Positions 17,181 to 26,196 are shown, numbered from the stretch's first letter. The stretch is DNA of 64,000 nucleotides from Microbacterium sp. MYb72 (GCF_002979415.1 NZ_PCOT01000010.1:62001-126000); one strand, 5' to 3'. The notes: generated by a model from the letters alone, not told the origin. Numbers and translations: made by a program.

Positions 17181-17686
17181 GCATGAGGCGAGGACACATC
17201 GGAGGGCGACGGATCATCGCCGTGATGCTGGCGGGGTCGCTCCTGAGCGGTGCGCTGGCGGGATGCACGATGCTGATGCCGCAGACGGGCCAGGCAGAAC
17301 AGACGGAAGGGTCGACAGTGGACTACGGTGATGTGGCGAACGCCGTGACAGCGGCGGTGCCGAGGGTCGTGGGAGTGCGAGATCTCGCGCAGTCGGCCAA
17401 TGGTCTGGGCCATCGACTCAGCCTCGGACTGGAGGTCGACACCGCCGAGCCGCTCACGGCTGATGAGCTGGATGCCGTGGTCGAGGCGATCTGGGGTGCG
17501 CTTCCCTGGGAGCCGAACACGATCAAGATCACGGCCGGTGCGGATACGGCGGAGGGCCACGAGATCGTCGATCTCAGGACGGCGGCGGCCGATCTCGATC
17601 CGATGGGCGTGACGAATGCGGGCACGGGTGGAGTGAGCCTGACCGACATGAGCGCTCGGTACGGGAAGTGGTCGGCACCCGAGTGA
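17177..17686 (+). CDS. Putative lipoprotein in T7SS module 2
   Basis: 169 residues with a basic N-terminus, a hydrophobic h-region and an LAGC lipobox (Cys30), so a likely lipid-anchored exported protein. The mature part is small and alpha/beta in appearance (HRLSLGLEV, LTADELDAVVEAIW), with no known motif. The start (ATGAGCATG) overlaps the stop of the hydrolase gene. It might be an envelope-side immunity or accessory protein for that putative effector; this rests on context only. Confidence 0.7.
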   Translation: MSMRRGHIGGRRIIAVMLAGSLLSGALAGCTMLMPQTGQAEQTEGSTVDYGDVANAVTAAVPRVVGVRDLAQSANGLGHRLSLGLEVDTAEPLTADELDAVVEAIWGALPWEPNTIKITAGADTAEGHEIVDLRTAAADLDPMGVTNAGTGGVSLTDMSARYGKWSAPE

Positions 17687-18342
17687 CCGGTCGCGATCTG
17701 CGGTTCCGCCTTCCCGGGCGCTGGTTCTCGGTGGACCTGTCCGGCGAAGACGCCACGACGTCCTCCATCGCGCGCATCGCCAAGGATGCGGTGGGACCGG
17801 CCGATGATCGCGCGGCCGAGCGTGCCACGGTGCGGCGTCAACTGCAGCAGGCGGTCACGGCGGGGGCGGATGGCGACGTCCGCGCCATCATGTTCTCGAC
17901 CGAGATCGCCAGGGGAACTCCGCTGCCGGTGACGCTCCTCGTCTTCGAGCCCGCAGACCTACGGATGAGTCCAGCGGTCGGCACGGCGCCGCAGTCGGTG
18001 CTCAAGGTCATGGCCGAAGGGCTGAAGCAGCTCGATCCCGGCGCGTATGCCTCGATGATCGAGGTGCGCGGCCCGGGCGTTCCCGCTCTGCGCACGCACC
18101 GCGTCGAACAGGTCGAGGAGAGCGGGGACTCGGAGGGGATCCTGCGGTTGATCGCCGACTACTGGATCCCCGTGCCCGACACGAAGCGGATGCTCATGGT
18201 GCGGTTCTCGACGCCGCTGGGCGAGCTGGAGAACGTGATGCTCGCACTGTTCGACGAGTTCATCGCCGTCGCCTACTTCAGCGAGGACAAGCCGGAGTCC
18301 CTGCGCGATCAGCTGCGCGCGGGTGCGACCGCGCACAGCTGA
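17683..18342 (+). CDS. T7SS-associated hypothetical protein, family A member 2
   Basis: 219 residues. Paralogous to the protein at 12379-12996: shared LPGRWFSVDLS / LPPGWDAYDLS beginning and shared DYWIPVPDTK...LALFDEFIAVAYF ending. The GTG start at 17683 was chosen for its 4-base overlap with the lipoprotein stop; another GTG lies 15 bases upstream. It closes the second module, as its relative sits late in the first. Function unknown. Confidence 0.72.
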   Translation: MTGRDLRFRLPGRWFSVDLSGEDATTSSIARIAKDAVGPADDRAAERATVRRQLQQAVTAGADGDVRAIMFSTEIARGTPLPVTLLVFEPADLRMSPAVGTAPQSVLKVMAEGLKQLDPGAYASMIEVRGPGVPALRTHRVEQVEESGDSEGILRLIADYWIPVPDTKRMLMVRFSTPLGELENVMLALFDEFIAVAYFSEDKPESLRDQLRAGATAHS

Positions 18343-18493
18343 TCGGGCCGACATGATCGCGCGCAGCGATCGCGCTCGGCTGACCACGCGCAGTTGATCA
18401 GGCGGCGTCGACGGCGCGGAGCTGACCGGGCGGAGCTGACCGCGCAGCCACCACCGCGCGCGTCCGTCGTTGGTCGACGGGTTGCGGTCTGTC
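18343..18493. repeat. Convergent spacer with degenerate short repeats
   Basis: Between two convergent genes, a 12-base unit resembling GCGGAGCTGACC is repeated in decayed form, apparently derived from the 3' end of the upstream gene. GATCGC-GCGCA-GCGATC (18355-18371) makes a short perfect hairpin that could serve as a terminator. Nothing else seen. Confidence 0.45.
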
Positions 18494-18967
18494 TCAGCGT
18501 GCAGCCGCGTCGGCGAGGTGTCTCGCGTTGTGGCTGAGCACCTTGACCATGATGCCCCGGCGACGCAGGTCAGCCACCGTCCTGGTGCCTTCTTCGGCGT
18601 TCCGGCCGAGGGCGTTGATGTTGGCGACGACCAGGACGTCACCGGGATGCAGTGTCGCGATCAGCCGCGCGAGGCGGTCGTTCCAGCTCTCCAGGATGTC
18701 GGGTGCCGGGTGCCGGAAACCCTCGATCGGCACCCCGAACCGGGTGAGATCGTCGCGCTGCTCGACCACCGACGGCATCCCATCGCGTGCGACGACCAGA
18801 CCGACCAGTCGTGACCCGTCCGGTCGCGCCGACCAGAAGTCCCTGTTCTGCTGCAGCTCGGTGAAGCACTTCGGGCACTCTGCGGCCGCGTGCGGCAGGT
18901 GCAGCGGGCTCGTCAAGGCGTCATCCACGGATGCCGCAGCCTTCGTCGGTTCTGTCATCTCGCTCAT
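18494..18967 (-). CDS. Resolvase-fold protein lacking the catalytic serine
   Basis: 157 residues. The C-terminal half (LARLIATLHPGDVLVVANINALGR, then VADLRRRGIMVKVLS) matches the second half of a serine-recombinase catalytic domain. The first strand, which should carry the nucleophilic serine (ARVS), reads VVARDG. No DNA-binding HTH follows. The N-terminus adds a CPKC pair. It is therefore probably not a working recombinase but a domesticated DNA-binding or regulatory relative. The start follows a clear CTGGAGG site; an upstream in-frame ATG has none. No inverted repeats or transposase accompany it. Confidence 0.65.
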   Translation of the reverse strand: MSEMTEPTKAAASVDDALTSPLHLPHAAAECPKCFTELQQNRDFWSARPDGSRLVGLVVARDGMPSVVEQRDDLTRFGVPIEGFRHPAPDILESWNDRLARLIATLHPGDVLVVANINALGRNAEEGTRTVADLRRRGIMVKVLSHNARHLADAAAR

Positions 18968-19041
18968 CGCGCACCTCCAGCGTCCATTCTGCCCTGTCCG
19001 CACACCCCTGGCATGCCTGCCTGCAACCTGCGGGCACGCCC

Positions 19042-19386
19042 TCAGAGTCGCTGCAGTCGCCGTTGCGGACCTTCGAGACGGGCCACGGCGATCTTGACCT
19101 CGACGATCTCACCCGCCAGGTGGTCGAGCTGGGACTCGACGCGGTCCATCCTGCCCTCGACGCGGTCGATGCGCGTGTCGAGTCTGTCTATCCGTGCATC
19201 GACCTGATCGAAGCGCGCTCCGACCTGATCGAACCGTGCATCGAGTCCCCTCGACTGGTGCGCGATCATCCCGCCGACGCCACCGAGGACGGCGACGGCG
19301 AAGGCGAAGAGGGCGATGACCATTCCGATCACGTCAGGCGACACGAACACCCTCCCATTCTGCTCCGGCGACCAGGGCTCGTCCAT
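19042..19386 (-). CDS. Small membrane protein with coiled-coil tail
   Basis: 114 residues. A membrane helix (VIGMVIALFAFAVAVLGGVGG) near residues 18-42 is followed by ~55 residues of regular heptads (RFDQVGARFDQVDARIDRLD and onwards), giving a coiled coil with D-x-x-x-R pairs. Such small actinobacterial proteins are common and uncharacterised. An internal GTG could be the true start. Confidence 0.62.
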   Translation of the reverse strand: MDEPWSPEQNGRVFVSPDVIGMVIALFAFAVAVLGGVGGMIAHQSRGLDARFDQVGARFDQVDARIDRLDTRIDRVEGRMDRVESQLDHLAGEIVEVKIAVARLEGPQRRLQRL

Positions 19387-19468
19387 CGACTTTAGGCCAG
19401 AGAATCCGGCGGTTCCGCGGTCTGTGGACGAACCCGATCGGTGGCGCGATGGGGAGGAGGAGTGCGGG

Positions 19469-20458
19469 TCAGAGCAGGCCGAGCGCCCGCACGGTCTCGC
19501 GCTCGTCGACGAGCTCTGCGACGGACGCGTCGATCCTGGCCCGAGACCGTGCGTCGGGCTCGAGCCCCTCGACGATGCGCCACTCTCCGTCCACCGACTG
19601 CACGGGGAACGAGGAGATCAGCCCCTCCGGCACTCCGTACTCGCCGTGGGAGACCACCCCCGCCGAGGTCCAGTCGTCGGTGCCCCGCACCCAATCGCGC
19701 ACGTGATCGATCGTGGCGCTCGCTGCCGAGGCCACGGAGGACGATCCGCGGACCTTGATGATCTCGGCCCCGCGCTGAGCGACCCGTGGGATGAACGTCT
19801 CGTCGAGCCACGCGGGCACATCGCCCACGATGGCGGCGAGAGCATCGCCGACCGGCATCCCGGCGACGGTCGCGTGCGAGACGTCGGGGAACTGCGTCGC
19901 CGAGTGGTTGCCCCAGATGGGCACCCGGCGCACGGTCTCGACCGGGACGCCGAGGGTGGCCGCGAGCTGCCCGCGGGCGCGGTTCTCATCGAGTCTGGTC
20001 AGCGCCGTGAAGCGCTCCGCCGGCACGCCGTCGGCGGATGCCGCAGCGATCAGGGCGTTGGTGTTGGCCGGGTTGCCGACGACCGTGACGCGCACACCGG
20101 ATGCCGCGTGCGCCGCGATCGCGCGCCCCTGCGGACCGAAGATGCCGCCGTTGGCCGCGAGCAGGTCTCCGCGCTCCATCCCCGGTCCTCGGGGGCGGGC
20201 GCCGACCAGCAGCGCGAGGTCGCTTCCGTCGAAGCCGACAGCGGGGTCGTCCGTCACCTCGACGTGCTCGAGGAGCCCGAACGCGCCGTCCTGCAGTTCC
20301 AGAGCCGCACCCTCTGCGGCGCCCAGGCCCTGCGGGATCTCCAGGAGGCGCAGCCGGACCTTCTCGTCGGGCCCCAGCAGGTCGCCTGCGGCGATGCGGA
20401 ACAGCAGGGCGTAGCCGATCTGGCCGCCCGCACCGGTGATCGTGATGGTCGTCGTCAT
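19469..20458 (-). CDS. mdh: Malate dehydrogenase
   Basis: 329 residues, the usual length of cytosolic-type NAD-dependent malate dehydrogenase (malate to oxaloacetate, TCA cycle). [20 protein letters not shown] is the Rossmann dinucleotide loop; [25 protein letters not shown] and [11 protein letters not shown] (catalytic His) are the family signatures. A possible oddity is [14 protein letters not shown], with ARPRGPG where most homologues have ARPRxxG/K, still within the mobile substrate loop. Monocistronic and divergent from the metallopeptidase gene. Confidence 0.95.
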   Translation of the reverse strand: MTTTITITGAGGQIGYALLFRIAAGDLLGPDEKVRLRLLEIPQGLGAAEGAALELQDGAFGLLEHVEVTDDPAVGFDGSDLALLVGARPRGPGMERGDLLAANGGIFGPQGRAIAAHAASGVRVTVVGNPANTNALIAAASADGVPAERFTALTRLDENRARGQLAATLGVPVETVRRVPIWGNHSATQFPDVSHATVAGMPVGDALAAIVGDVPAWLDETFIPRVAQRGAEIIKVRGSSSVASAASATIDHVRDWVRGTDDWTSAGVVSHGEYGVPEGLISSFPVQSVDGEWRIVEGLEPDARSRARIDASVAELVDERETVRALGLL

Positions 20459-20502
20459 ATGTCGAGCCTATGACGGCATCCGCCCGGGAGTACCCTCGAT
20501 CC

Positions 20503-21399
20503 ATGACGTTCAATCCGGATGCCGACATCTCGACCAACACCACTCGTCGCCGAGGACGCGGGGCTGTCGTCGCCGGCGCCGGAGGAATCGGCCTCCTCGG
20601 GATCATCGCGCTGATCGCGGGTCCGCTTCTGGGCATCGACCTGACCGGACTGATCCCCGGCGGCACCGATGGTGGCGGGAGCGGCGCGGGAGCACCCCAG
20701 GAGTCGAGTCTTACGGACTGCAAGACCGGCCAGGATGCGAACGAGAGGACCGACTGCCGTATGGCAGGCGCCGAGGTGGCGCTGAACGCCTACTGGGAGG
20801 ACCACGTCGACGGATATGTCAAGCCGGGCATGGTCGTCGTCGACGGATCGACGTCCACGGCGTGCGGCACCGCATCGAACGCGGTGGGCCCCTTCTACTG
20901 CCCGCCGGATCAGACCGTCTACATCGACCCCACCTTCTTCCAGGTCATGCAGCAGCAGTTCGGGGCCTCCGCCGGAGACCTCGCTCAGCTCTACATCGTC
21001 GGGCACGAGTGGGGCCACCACATCCAGTACATCACCGGCACGATGGACAAGTATCCGAACAACGGCACAGGACCCGAGAGCAACGGCGTGCGCACCGAGC
21101 TCCAGGCCGACTGCTATGCGGGGGCCTGGATCGCGCGCATGTCGGAGGACAAGGATGCCGACGGTGTTCCCTACCTGAAGCCTTCGACCGAGGAGCAGCG
21201 TCGTGACGCGCTCAATGCGGCACTTGTGGTGGGCGACGATCACATCCAGCAGCAGTCGGGCGGCTTCGTGAATCCGGAGAGCTTCACCCACGGCACGAGT
21301 GCTCAGCGCCAGTACTGGTTCGCGAACGGGTACAAGAACGGCCTTGACGTGTGCGCGGCGACCTTCACTCTGCCGGGGGATCAGCTCGACGGCCAGTAG
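20503..21399 (+). CDS. Neutral zinc metallopeptidase (YpfJ family)
   Basis: 298 residues. One N-terminal membrane helix (VVAGAGGIGLLGIIALIAG) and a glycine-rich spacer lead to a ~240-residue external zinc peptidase domain. HEWGHHIQ is the HExxH zinc site, and ELQADCYAGAW supplies the third-ligand Glu/Asp region. Two Cys (LTDCKT and TDCRM) may form a disulfide. The ATG at 20503 was preferred to one 33 bases upstream because the membrane helix then follows at a normal distance. Substrate unknown. Confidence 0.88.
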   Translation: MTFNPDADISTNTTRRRGRGAVVAGAGGIGLLGIIALIAGPLLGIDLTGLIPGGTDGGGSGAGAPQESSLTDCKTGQDANERTDCRMAGAEVALNAYWEDHVDGYVKPGMVVVDGSTSTACGTASNAVGPFYCPPDQTVYIDPTFFQVMQQQFGASAGDLAQLYIVGHEWGHHIQYITGTMDKYPNNGTGPESNGVRTELQADCYAGAWIARMSEDKDADGVPYLKPSTEEQRRDALNAALVVGDDHIQQQSGGFVNPESFTHGTSAQRQYWFANGYKNGLDVCAATFTLPGDQLDGQ

Positions 21400-21433
21400 C
21401 GTTAACGGCGTAGGTCTGTGATCTGGAGGATCG

Positions 21434-22420
21434 ATGACGATGAATCTGGATGCGCTGTATCCGGCGATCGAGCCGTATGAGACGGGCGAGCTGCTCGTGG
21501 GCGACGGCCACCGCATGTACTGGGAGGTCAGCGGCAACCCGGAGGGCAAGCCGGTGGTGTTCCTCCACGGCGGCCCCGGGAGCGGGACGTCGCCCTGGCA
21601 GCGACGGTTCTTCGACCCCGAGGTCTACCGGATCGTCCTGCTCGATCAGCGCGGCTGCGGACGCAGCACACCGCATGCGGGGGAAGCGGGCGCCGACCTG
21701 CGCCACGTCACCACCGCGCACCTCATCGCCGACATCGAGCTGCTGCGCAAGAACCTCGGCATCCGCACCTGGCAGGTGTTCGGCGGCTCCTGGGGCAGCG
21801 CGCTCGCGCTCGCCTACGCGCAGGCGCACCCGGATGCCGTCTCCGAGCTCGTGCTCCGCGGCATCTTCACCCTGCGCCGCGAAGAGCTGGAGTGGTTCTA
21901 CGAGGGCGGGGCGGCCGCGTTGTTCCCCGACCTCTGGGAGGCGTTCATCGCGCCGATCCCCGTGCTGGAGCGCACGAGGATGATCGAGGCGTACCATCGG
22001 CGCCTGTTCGATCCGGACCCGGCCGTGCACGAGCCCGCCGCGGTCGCCTGGTCGACCTGGGAGGCGTCGACGGTCACGCTCACTCCGGATGCCGAGCAGA
22101 TCGCCGCGATGTCCGATGCGCGCAGGGCCACCGCGTTCGCGCGGATCGAGAACCACTTCTTCGTGCATCGCGGCTGGTGGGACGAGGGACAGCTGATCGC
22201 CGGTGTGGACGGCATCCGTCACATTCCGACCGTGATCGTGCAGGGGCGGCATGACGTGTGCACGCCCATGATGACCGCGTGGGACCTGCACAGGGCGTGG
22301 CCGGAGGCGGACTTCGTCGTGGTCGACGACGCTGGCCACTCGGCATCCGAACCCGGCATCCAGCGCGCGCTCAGGGCCGCGACCGACCGCTTCGCCGCGT
22401 CATTCTCCGCCGGTCGGTGA
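21434..22420 (+). CDS. pip: Prolyl aminopeptidase
   Basis: 328 residues, alpha/beta-hydrolase of peptidase family S33 that releases N-terminal proline. HGGPGSGTSPWQRRFFDP is the oxyanion-hole segment, DQRGCGRSTPHA the family signature, and GGSWGSALALAYA carries the nucleophilic Ser. The C-terminal part supplies Asp (GRHDVCTP) and His (DDAGHSASEPG). A GGAGG site precedes the ATG. Cytoplasmic, since no signal peptide is present. Confidence 0.95.
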   Translation: MTMNLDALYPAIEPYETGELLVGDGHRMYWEVSGNPEGKPVVFLHGGPGSGTSPWQRRFFDPEVYRIVLLDQRGCGRSTPHAGEAGADLRHVTTAHLIADIELLRKNLGIRTWQVFGGSWGSALALAYAQAHPDAVSELVLRGIFTLRREELEWFYEGGAAALFPDLWEAFIAPIPVLERTRMIEAYHRRLFDPDPAVHEPAAVAWSTWEASTVTLTPDAEQIAAMSDARRATAFARIENHFFVHRGWWDEGQLIAGVDGIRHIPTVIVQGRHDVCTPMMTAWDLHRAWPEADFVVVDDAGHSASEPGIQRALRAATDRFAASFSAGR

Positions 22421-22437
22421 GCGAGCTTCCTCTCGGC

Positions 22438-22556
22438 CGTTGAGCGAGGGAGCGGAGCGACCGAGACGAAACGGATCTGTCGGCGGGGCGTCTCGTCTCG
22501 CTGCGCTCGCTCAACGACCGGGACTTCAGGGAGCGGAGCGACCAAGACAGACGGGG
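22438..22556. repeat. Inverted repeat between convergent genes, likely bidirectional terminator
   Basis: A left arm near 22438-22473 (GTTGAGCGAG...GAGACGAAACG) is matched by an inverted right arm at 22489-22522 (CGTCTCGTCTCGCTGCGCTC...), separated by ~15 bases. A third, direct, partial copy (AGGGAGCGGAGCGACCAAGA) follows at ~22527. The elements fill the gap between two convergent genes. Such GAGCGNAGCGAGAC words are common intergenic elements in Microbacterium-like genomes. Confidence 0.75.
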
Positions 22557-22567
22557 TGGGGTCAGGG

Positions 22568-24592
22568 CTACGCGCGCAGCGCCTTCAGCAGCGTCTTCAC
22601 GAGACCCGCGGTGCTGCCGTTCACGCGGAACCGTGTCAGCCCTTCGCTCACCTCGGCGCCGGTGCGGGCCGACACGAACCACGGCGGCTTCGGGAGGATC
22701 GTGAGCCGACCGCCGCCGTTCACCACGGGCAGCGACCGGGGGAACGGGCGGAACGGTCCGCGGATCACCGAGCGCTCCACGCCGTCGAGCAGCAGGGCGT
22801 TGTGCACGATGCCGATGCCGCTGCCCACGTCGTCGATCGTGCTGCCGGGGAACGCGCCCCACGTGAGGGTCGGGGTGATGAAGCCGAAGGCCGTCCAGCC
22901 GTTGATGGCGATCGAGCCGTAGCGGAGGTTCGCGATCGCACGCTCGAATCCGCTGCCGAGCGACTTCTCCGTCGCCGGGTCGATCAGCAGGTTCGCGCCG
23001 AGCGTGCCCTGCAGCTCGTCGTTGGCGTACGAGACCGCGGCGTCGAGGAAGGACTGGCCCTCGCCGGGGACGGTCACGACGCCGAGCACAGGGGCGAAGT
23101 ACTCGGTGTGCTGCAGGGCGTCGGGGTCGTCTCCGTCGCCGATCTCGACGAGCAGGCGGTCGCCGAGCACGAGGGCGTCGGGGTACGCGTCGGTGGCCTG
23201 CTGCATCCTCGAGGGCGACCCGGGGTACCAGATCGGCCGTTCCGGGGCGTTCGCGTAGGCGCGGCGCAGCTCGGCGCGGAAGCGGTCGGCCTGCGCCCAG
23301 TCGGACGACAGGATGACGACCTGACCGGCGATGCAGTTGTGTCCGCCGTTCTGCAGACGCATGGTCGCGACGTGCTCCGCCTGGTAGCGCAGGTCGTCGT
23401 CCGACCACGCGCCGGGGACGACGATGATGGGCGAGACTCCGCCCAGCTCGGCGGTGATCGGCTTCTTCAGCTGCGGACGGTTCTCGCGGCGGCGTCTGGT
23501 GGCCGCGGCGCCCGTGCCCCACACGATCGCGTCGAACGTCGCCGCTGAGCCCGTGATGTGCACGTGGACGAGGTCGGGGTGACCGGTCAGGTAGGCGCCG
23601 ACCGCCGGTCCGCCGCGCACGATGCGCAGGAACCCCGGCTCGATGAGCGGCGCGAAGGCGCGTTTGTAGACGGGCACGAGGGCGTCCTGCGTGGGGTTGA
23701 CCTTCAGCAGCGCGGTGCGGTTGTGGGCGAGCAGTTCGTAGAGCACGTCGAGCACGGGGATGGAGGTGATGTTGCCCGCGCCGAGCACGAGTTCGACCCC
23801 GCCGGATGCGGTCGGGGTGCGCTGCGCGAGCCCCGCGGCGGCCCGCGCCCCGTTCGGGGTGATGCCCGGTTCCAGCCAGACCTCTCCGGTGAACCCCGAC
23901 AGCAGGAACCTGTCGATGCCGGTCAGGGGGAAGGTGTGCACGCGGGTGCGTCCGCCCGGGGCGCGGTCGATCTTCACGCCGTCGAGGGGGTTGGTGCCGT
24001 CGGCGAGACGCGAGAGGGTCTCGATGTAGGCGTCGAGGGCGCCGAGCACGCTGTACGGGCCGCTCAGCCACTCCTCGCCGCGAAGAGGATGCCGTCCGTC
24101 CAGCCCCTTCGACGCCGCAGCGGTGTCTGCCCAGTCCTCGGCGGTCGCCGCGACGCTCGTCCGCACCGCGCGCAGGAGAGTGACGCGCTGTGACAGCGTC
24201 AGCGCCGACCAGATCGAGGCGCCGGTCTGCAGGTCGCCGATCGCGGAATCGAGGCGCGTGCGCTCGCCCTCATCGAGTGCGGGGAGGGCGGAGGCGGATG
24301 CGGTGGTACCCGAGCTCTTCGCCGTCGCAGGTGCGGTGCTGGCGGCTTCCGAGCTCTTCTGCCGTGCAGACGCCGGAGCCTTCGCGGTCTTGGTGCCACC
24401 CGGGCTTTTCGCCGCCGCGGCGGCGGTCTTCGGCCGTGCAGACGCCGGAGCCTTCGCGGTCTGGGCAGCATCCGGGCGCTTCGGCGTCGCGGGCGCGGTC
24501 TTCGGGGCTTTCGCGCCCGACGAGGCCTTCTTCGCAGGGCGAGGGGTGCTCGACGCGCTCTCGTCGGCGCTGGGCGATGTCGCAGAAGTCAT
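22568..24592 (-). CDS. Aldehyde dehydrogenase-family protein with Lys/Ala/Pro-rich N-terminal tail
   Basis: 674 residues. Residues ~105-674 are an NAD(P)-dependent aldehyde dehydrogenase fold: ITGSAATFDAIVWG, the glutamate motif ELGGVSPIIV, and catalytic Cys near residue 420 in NGGHNCIAGQVV. The C-terminus holds TPTLTWGAFPG. The first ~105 residues are a low-complexity tail with repeated AKAPASAR / PAKK-type units, like histone H1 C-termini, unusual for this enzyme class. The closest recognisable use of the core is an uncertain-substrate ALDH, possibly for long or aromatic aldehydes. Convergent with pip. Confidence 0.88.
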   Translation of the reverse strand: MTSATSPSADESASSTPRPAKKASSGAKAPKTAPATPKRPDAAQTAKAPASARPKTAAAAAKSPGGTKTAKAPASARQKSSEAASTAPATAKSSGTTASASALPALDEGERTRLDSAIGDLQTGASIWSALTLSQRVTLLRAVRTSVAATAEDWADTAAASKGLDGRHPLRGEEWLSGPYSVLGALDAYIETLSRLADGTNPLDGVKIDRAPGGRTRVHTFPLTGIDRFLLSGFTGEVWLEPGITPNGARAAAGLAQRTPTASGGVELVLGAGNITSIPVLDVLYELLAHNRTALLKVNPTQDALVPVYKRAFAPLIEPGFLRIVRGGPAVGAYLTGHPDLVHVHITGSAATFDAIVWGTGAAATRRRRENRPQLKKPITAELGGVSPIIVVPGAWSDDDLRYQAEHVATMRLQNGGHNCIAGQVVILSSDWAQADRFRAELRRAYANAPERPIWYPGSPSRMQQATDAYPDALVLGDRLLVEIGDGDDPDALQHTEYFAPVLGVVTVPGEGQSFLDAAVSYANDELQGTLGANLLIDPATEKSLGSGFERAIANLRYGSIAINGWTAFGFITPTLTWGAFPGSTIDDVGSGIGIVHNALLLDGVERSVIRGPFRPFPRSLPVVNGGGRLTILPKPPWFVSARTGAEVSEGLTRFRVNGSTAGLVKTLLKALRA
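24361..24462. repeat. Pair of 30-bp perfect direct repeats inside ALDH tail
   Basis: A 30-base unit at 24361-24390 recurs exactly at 24433-24462 (period 72 bases, 24 codons). It encodes the repeated TAKAPASAR block of the aldehyde dehydrogenase tail, so the tail has grown by in-frame duplication and should vary in length between strains. Confidence 0.92.
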
Positions 24593-24727
24593 CGGCGTCT
24601 CCTTCAGGCAGGACCCCAGCTTATGCCGCCGGGTCCGGTTCGGCCCGGTCTCACGTGGTGGACCTGGGCTTTCGCGCGGCGAGAACCTGCACGAGCTGCA
24701 GAAGTTTCGGGCGCGTGCGCAGCAATC

Positions 24728-24785
24728 AGCAGCGCGAGCGGGAGAAGAGCCGCGCGAGGGAGGGGAGCAGCGCGAGCGGGAGAAG
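24728..24785. repeat. 20-bp direct repeats in intergenic spacer
   Basis: AGCAGCGCGAGCGGGAGAAG occurs at 24728-24747 and again at 24766-24785, within a purine-rich spacer between the ALDH and transporter genes. A degenerate third unit follows. No gene or clear hairpin is seen there. Confidence 0.8.
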
Positions 24786-24819
24786 CGCAGCGGGAACGGG
24801 GAGCCTGCGCGAGCGGGTA

Positions 24820-26196
24820 TCAGCCCTCGATGTCGGCGCGACGGAGGCGGTAGCGGCGCAGCGCGGCGAGACTGCCCAGCATGAGGACCGCCGGGAGGAT
24901 GCTGAAGCTCAGTACGATGCCGGCGATCGCGGCATCCGGCTGGGTCGTCGTCGCCCCGGCGACTGTCGACACGTAGCCGGTCGCGGCCAGCGTGAGCGAC
25001 ACGACGGTGGCGCCCAGGGCGAAGCCGACGGTCTCGCCGGCGGTCCAGACGCCCGTGAACGTGCCGGCCTGGCCGGCGCCGTGGAGGCGCTCGTCATGCG
25101 AGATGACGTCGGGGAGCATGGCCATCGGCAGGGACTGCAGCCCGGCGTAGGCGACTCCGGCCACGGCCACCGAACCGTAGATCCACGGTCCGGGCGCCCA
25201 CACGGCGAGCGTGATCGATGCCGCCGCGACGGTGAAAAGCACGCTCGCGACACCGAATGCGCGTTCCTTGCCGACGCGACGGGCGATCGCGGTCCAGCCG
25301 GGTGTCGCGAGCAGCGCAGGGCCGACGAGCGCGAGGAAGACCAGCGTCACGGCATCCTCCGACCGCAGCACCCAGGTCGCCACGTACTGGGCGCCGGCGA
25401 GCATCGTGCCGGTCGCGAGCGCCTGAAGGAGGAACGTCGCGAGCAGCGCCCGGAAGGGCTGGCTGCGGCGGAGGGCGCTGAGCCCCGATGCGTAGTGGTC
25501 GCGCAGGCTCGCCGTCTCCGGCACGGCGCTCGCCGCAGGGCGCGCACGGGATGCCGCGGCATCCGCCGTCTTCGCGGCCACGTACATCCCGATGCCGATC
25601 GCGAGACCGGCGGCGATGCCCATCAGGAGGTATCCGACGACCTGGTCGGAGCCGGCCTTGCGCAGCTCGGGGCCGCCCGCGCCGAACAGCAGGATCGCCG
25701 CGGTCAGGACGATGACGCGCCAGCCGAGCAGCCGCGTGCGCTCGTCGTAGCTGTCGGTGAGCTCGGCGGGGAGGGCGACGTACGGCACCTGGAACAGGCT
25801 GAAGGCCGTGGCGGTGGCGAGGAACGCCAAGAGCACGCATGCGGCGCCGGCGACAGGGCCCCACGATGGCGGCACCGCGAAGGTGAGCGCGAAGAAGAGG
25901 GGGAGCGTGAGCGCGCCGGTGACCATGAATCCGCGGCGGGATCCGGTGCGGGCGAGCTGACGGTCGGATGCCGCCCCGATGACCGGGTCGATCACCACGT
26001 CCCAGATCTTCGCCGCGGTCACGATGAGCCCCGCGGCCAGGGCCGCGACACCGAGGTTGTCGGTGAGGAAGTAGGTCAGCACCAGACCCGGCAGGGTCGC
26101 GTAACCGCCGGTCCCCAGGGAGCCGATCGAGTACAGTGCGATCGTGCGGGCGGACAGGCGTGCGGATGCTCGTTCGGGGCGAGCCTCGGTGCTCAT
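24820..26196 (-). CDS. MFS transporter, GPH (glycoside:cation symporter) type
   Basis: 458 residues with about 12 hydrophobic helices. Features fit the glycoside-pentoside-hexuronide family: GSLGTGGYATLPGLVLTYFL at the start, KIWDVVIDPVIGAASDR (the conserved loop between helices 2 and 3) and YVALPAELTDSYDERTRL between helices 4 and 5. It probably moves a sugar or glycoside with H+ or Na+. Substrate unknown; no sugar-catabolic genes adjoin. Confidence 0.88.
   Translation of the reverse strand: MSTEARPERASARLSARTIALYSIGSLGTGGYATLPGLVLTYFLTDNLGVAALAAGLIVTAAKIWDVVIDPVIGAASDRQLARTGSRRGFMVTGALTLPLFFALTFAVPPSWGPVAGAACVLLAFLATATAFSLFQVPYVALPAELTDSYDERTRLLGWRVIVLTAAILLFGAGGPELRKAGSDQVVGYLLMGIAAGLAIGIGMYVAAKTADAAASRARPAASAVPETASLRDHYASGLSALRRSQPFRALLATFLLQALATGTMLAGAQYVATWVLRSEDAVTLVFLALVGPALLATPGWTAIARRVGKERAFGVASVLFTVAAASITLAVWAPGPWIYGSVAVAGVAYAGLQSLPMAMLPDVISHDERLHGAGQAGTFTGVWTAGETVGFALGATVVSLTLAATGYVSTVAGATTTQPDAAIAGIVLSFSILPAVLMLGSLAALRRYRLRRADIEG

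Noticed and set aside
18494..18967. Resolvase-like gene considered as a sign of a mobile island or phage
   Set aside because: No integrase partner, attachment sites, phage genes or tRNA nearby; catalytic serine missing.
22438..22556. Inverted GAGCGxAGCGAGAC words considered as insertion-sequence ends
   Set aside because: No transposase, no target duplication, and placement exactly between convergent genes fits a terminator-type intergenic element.
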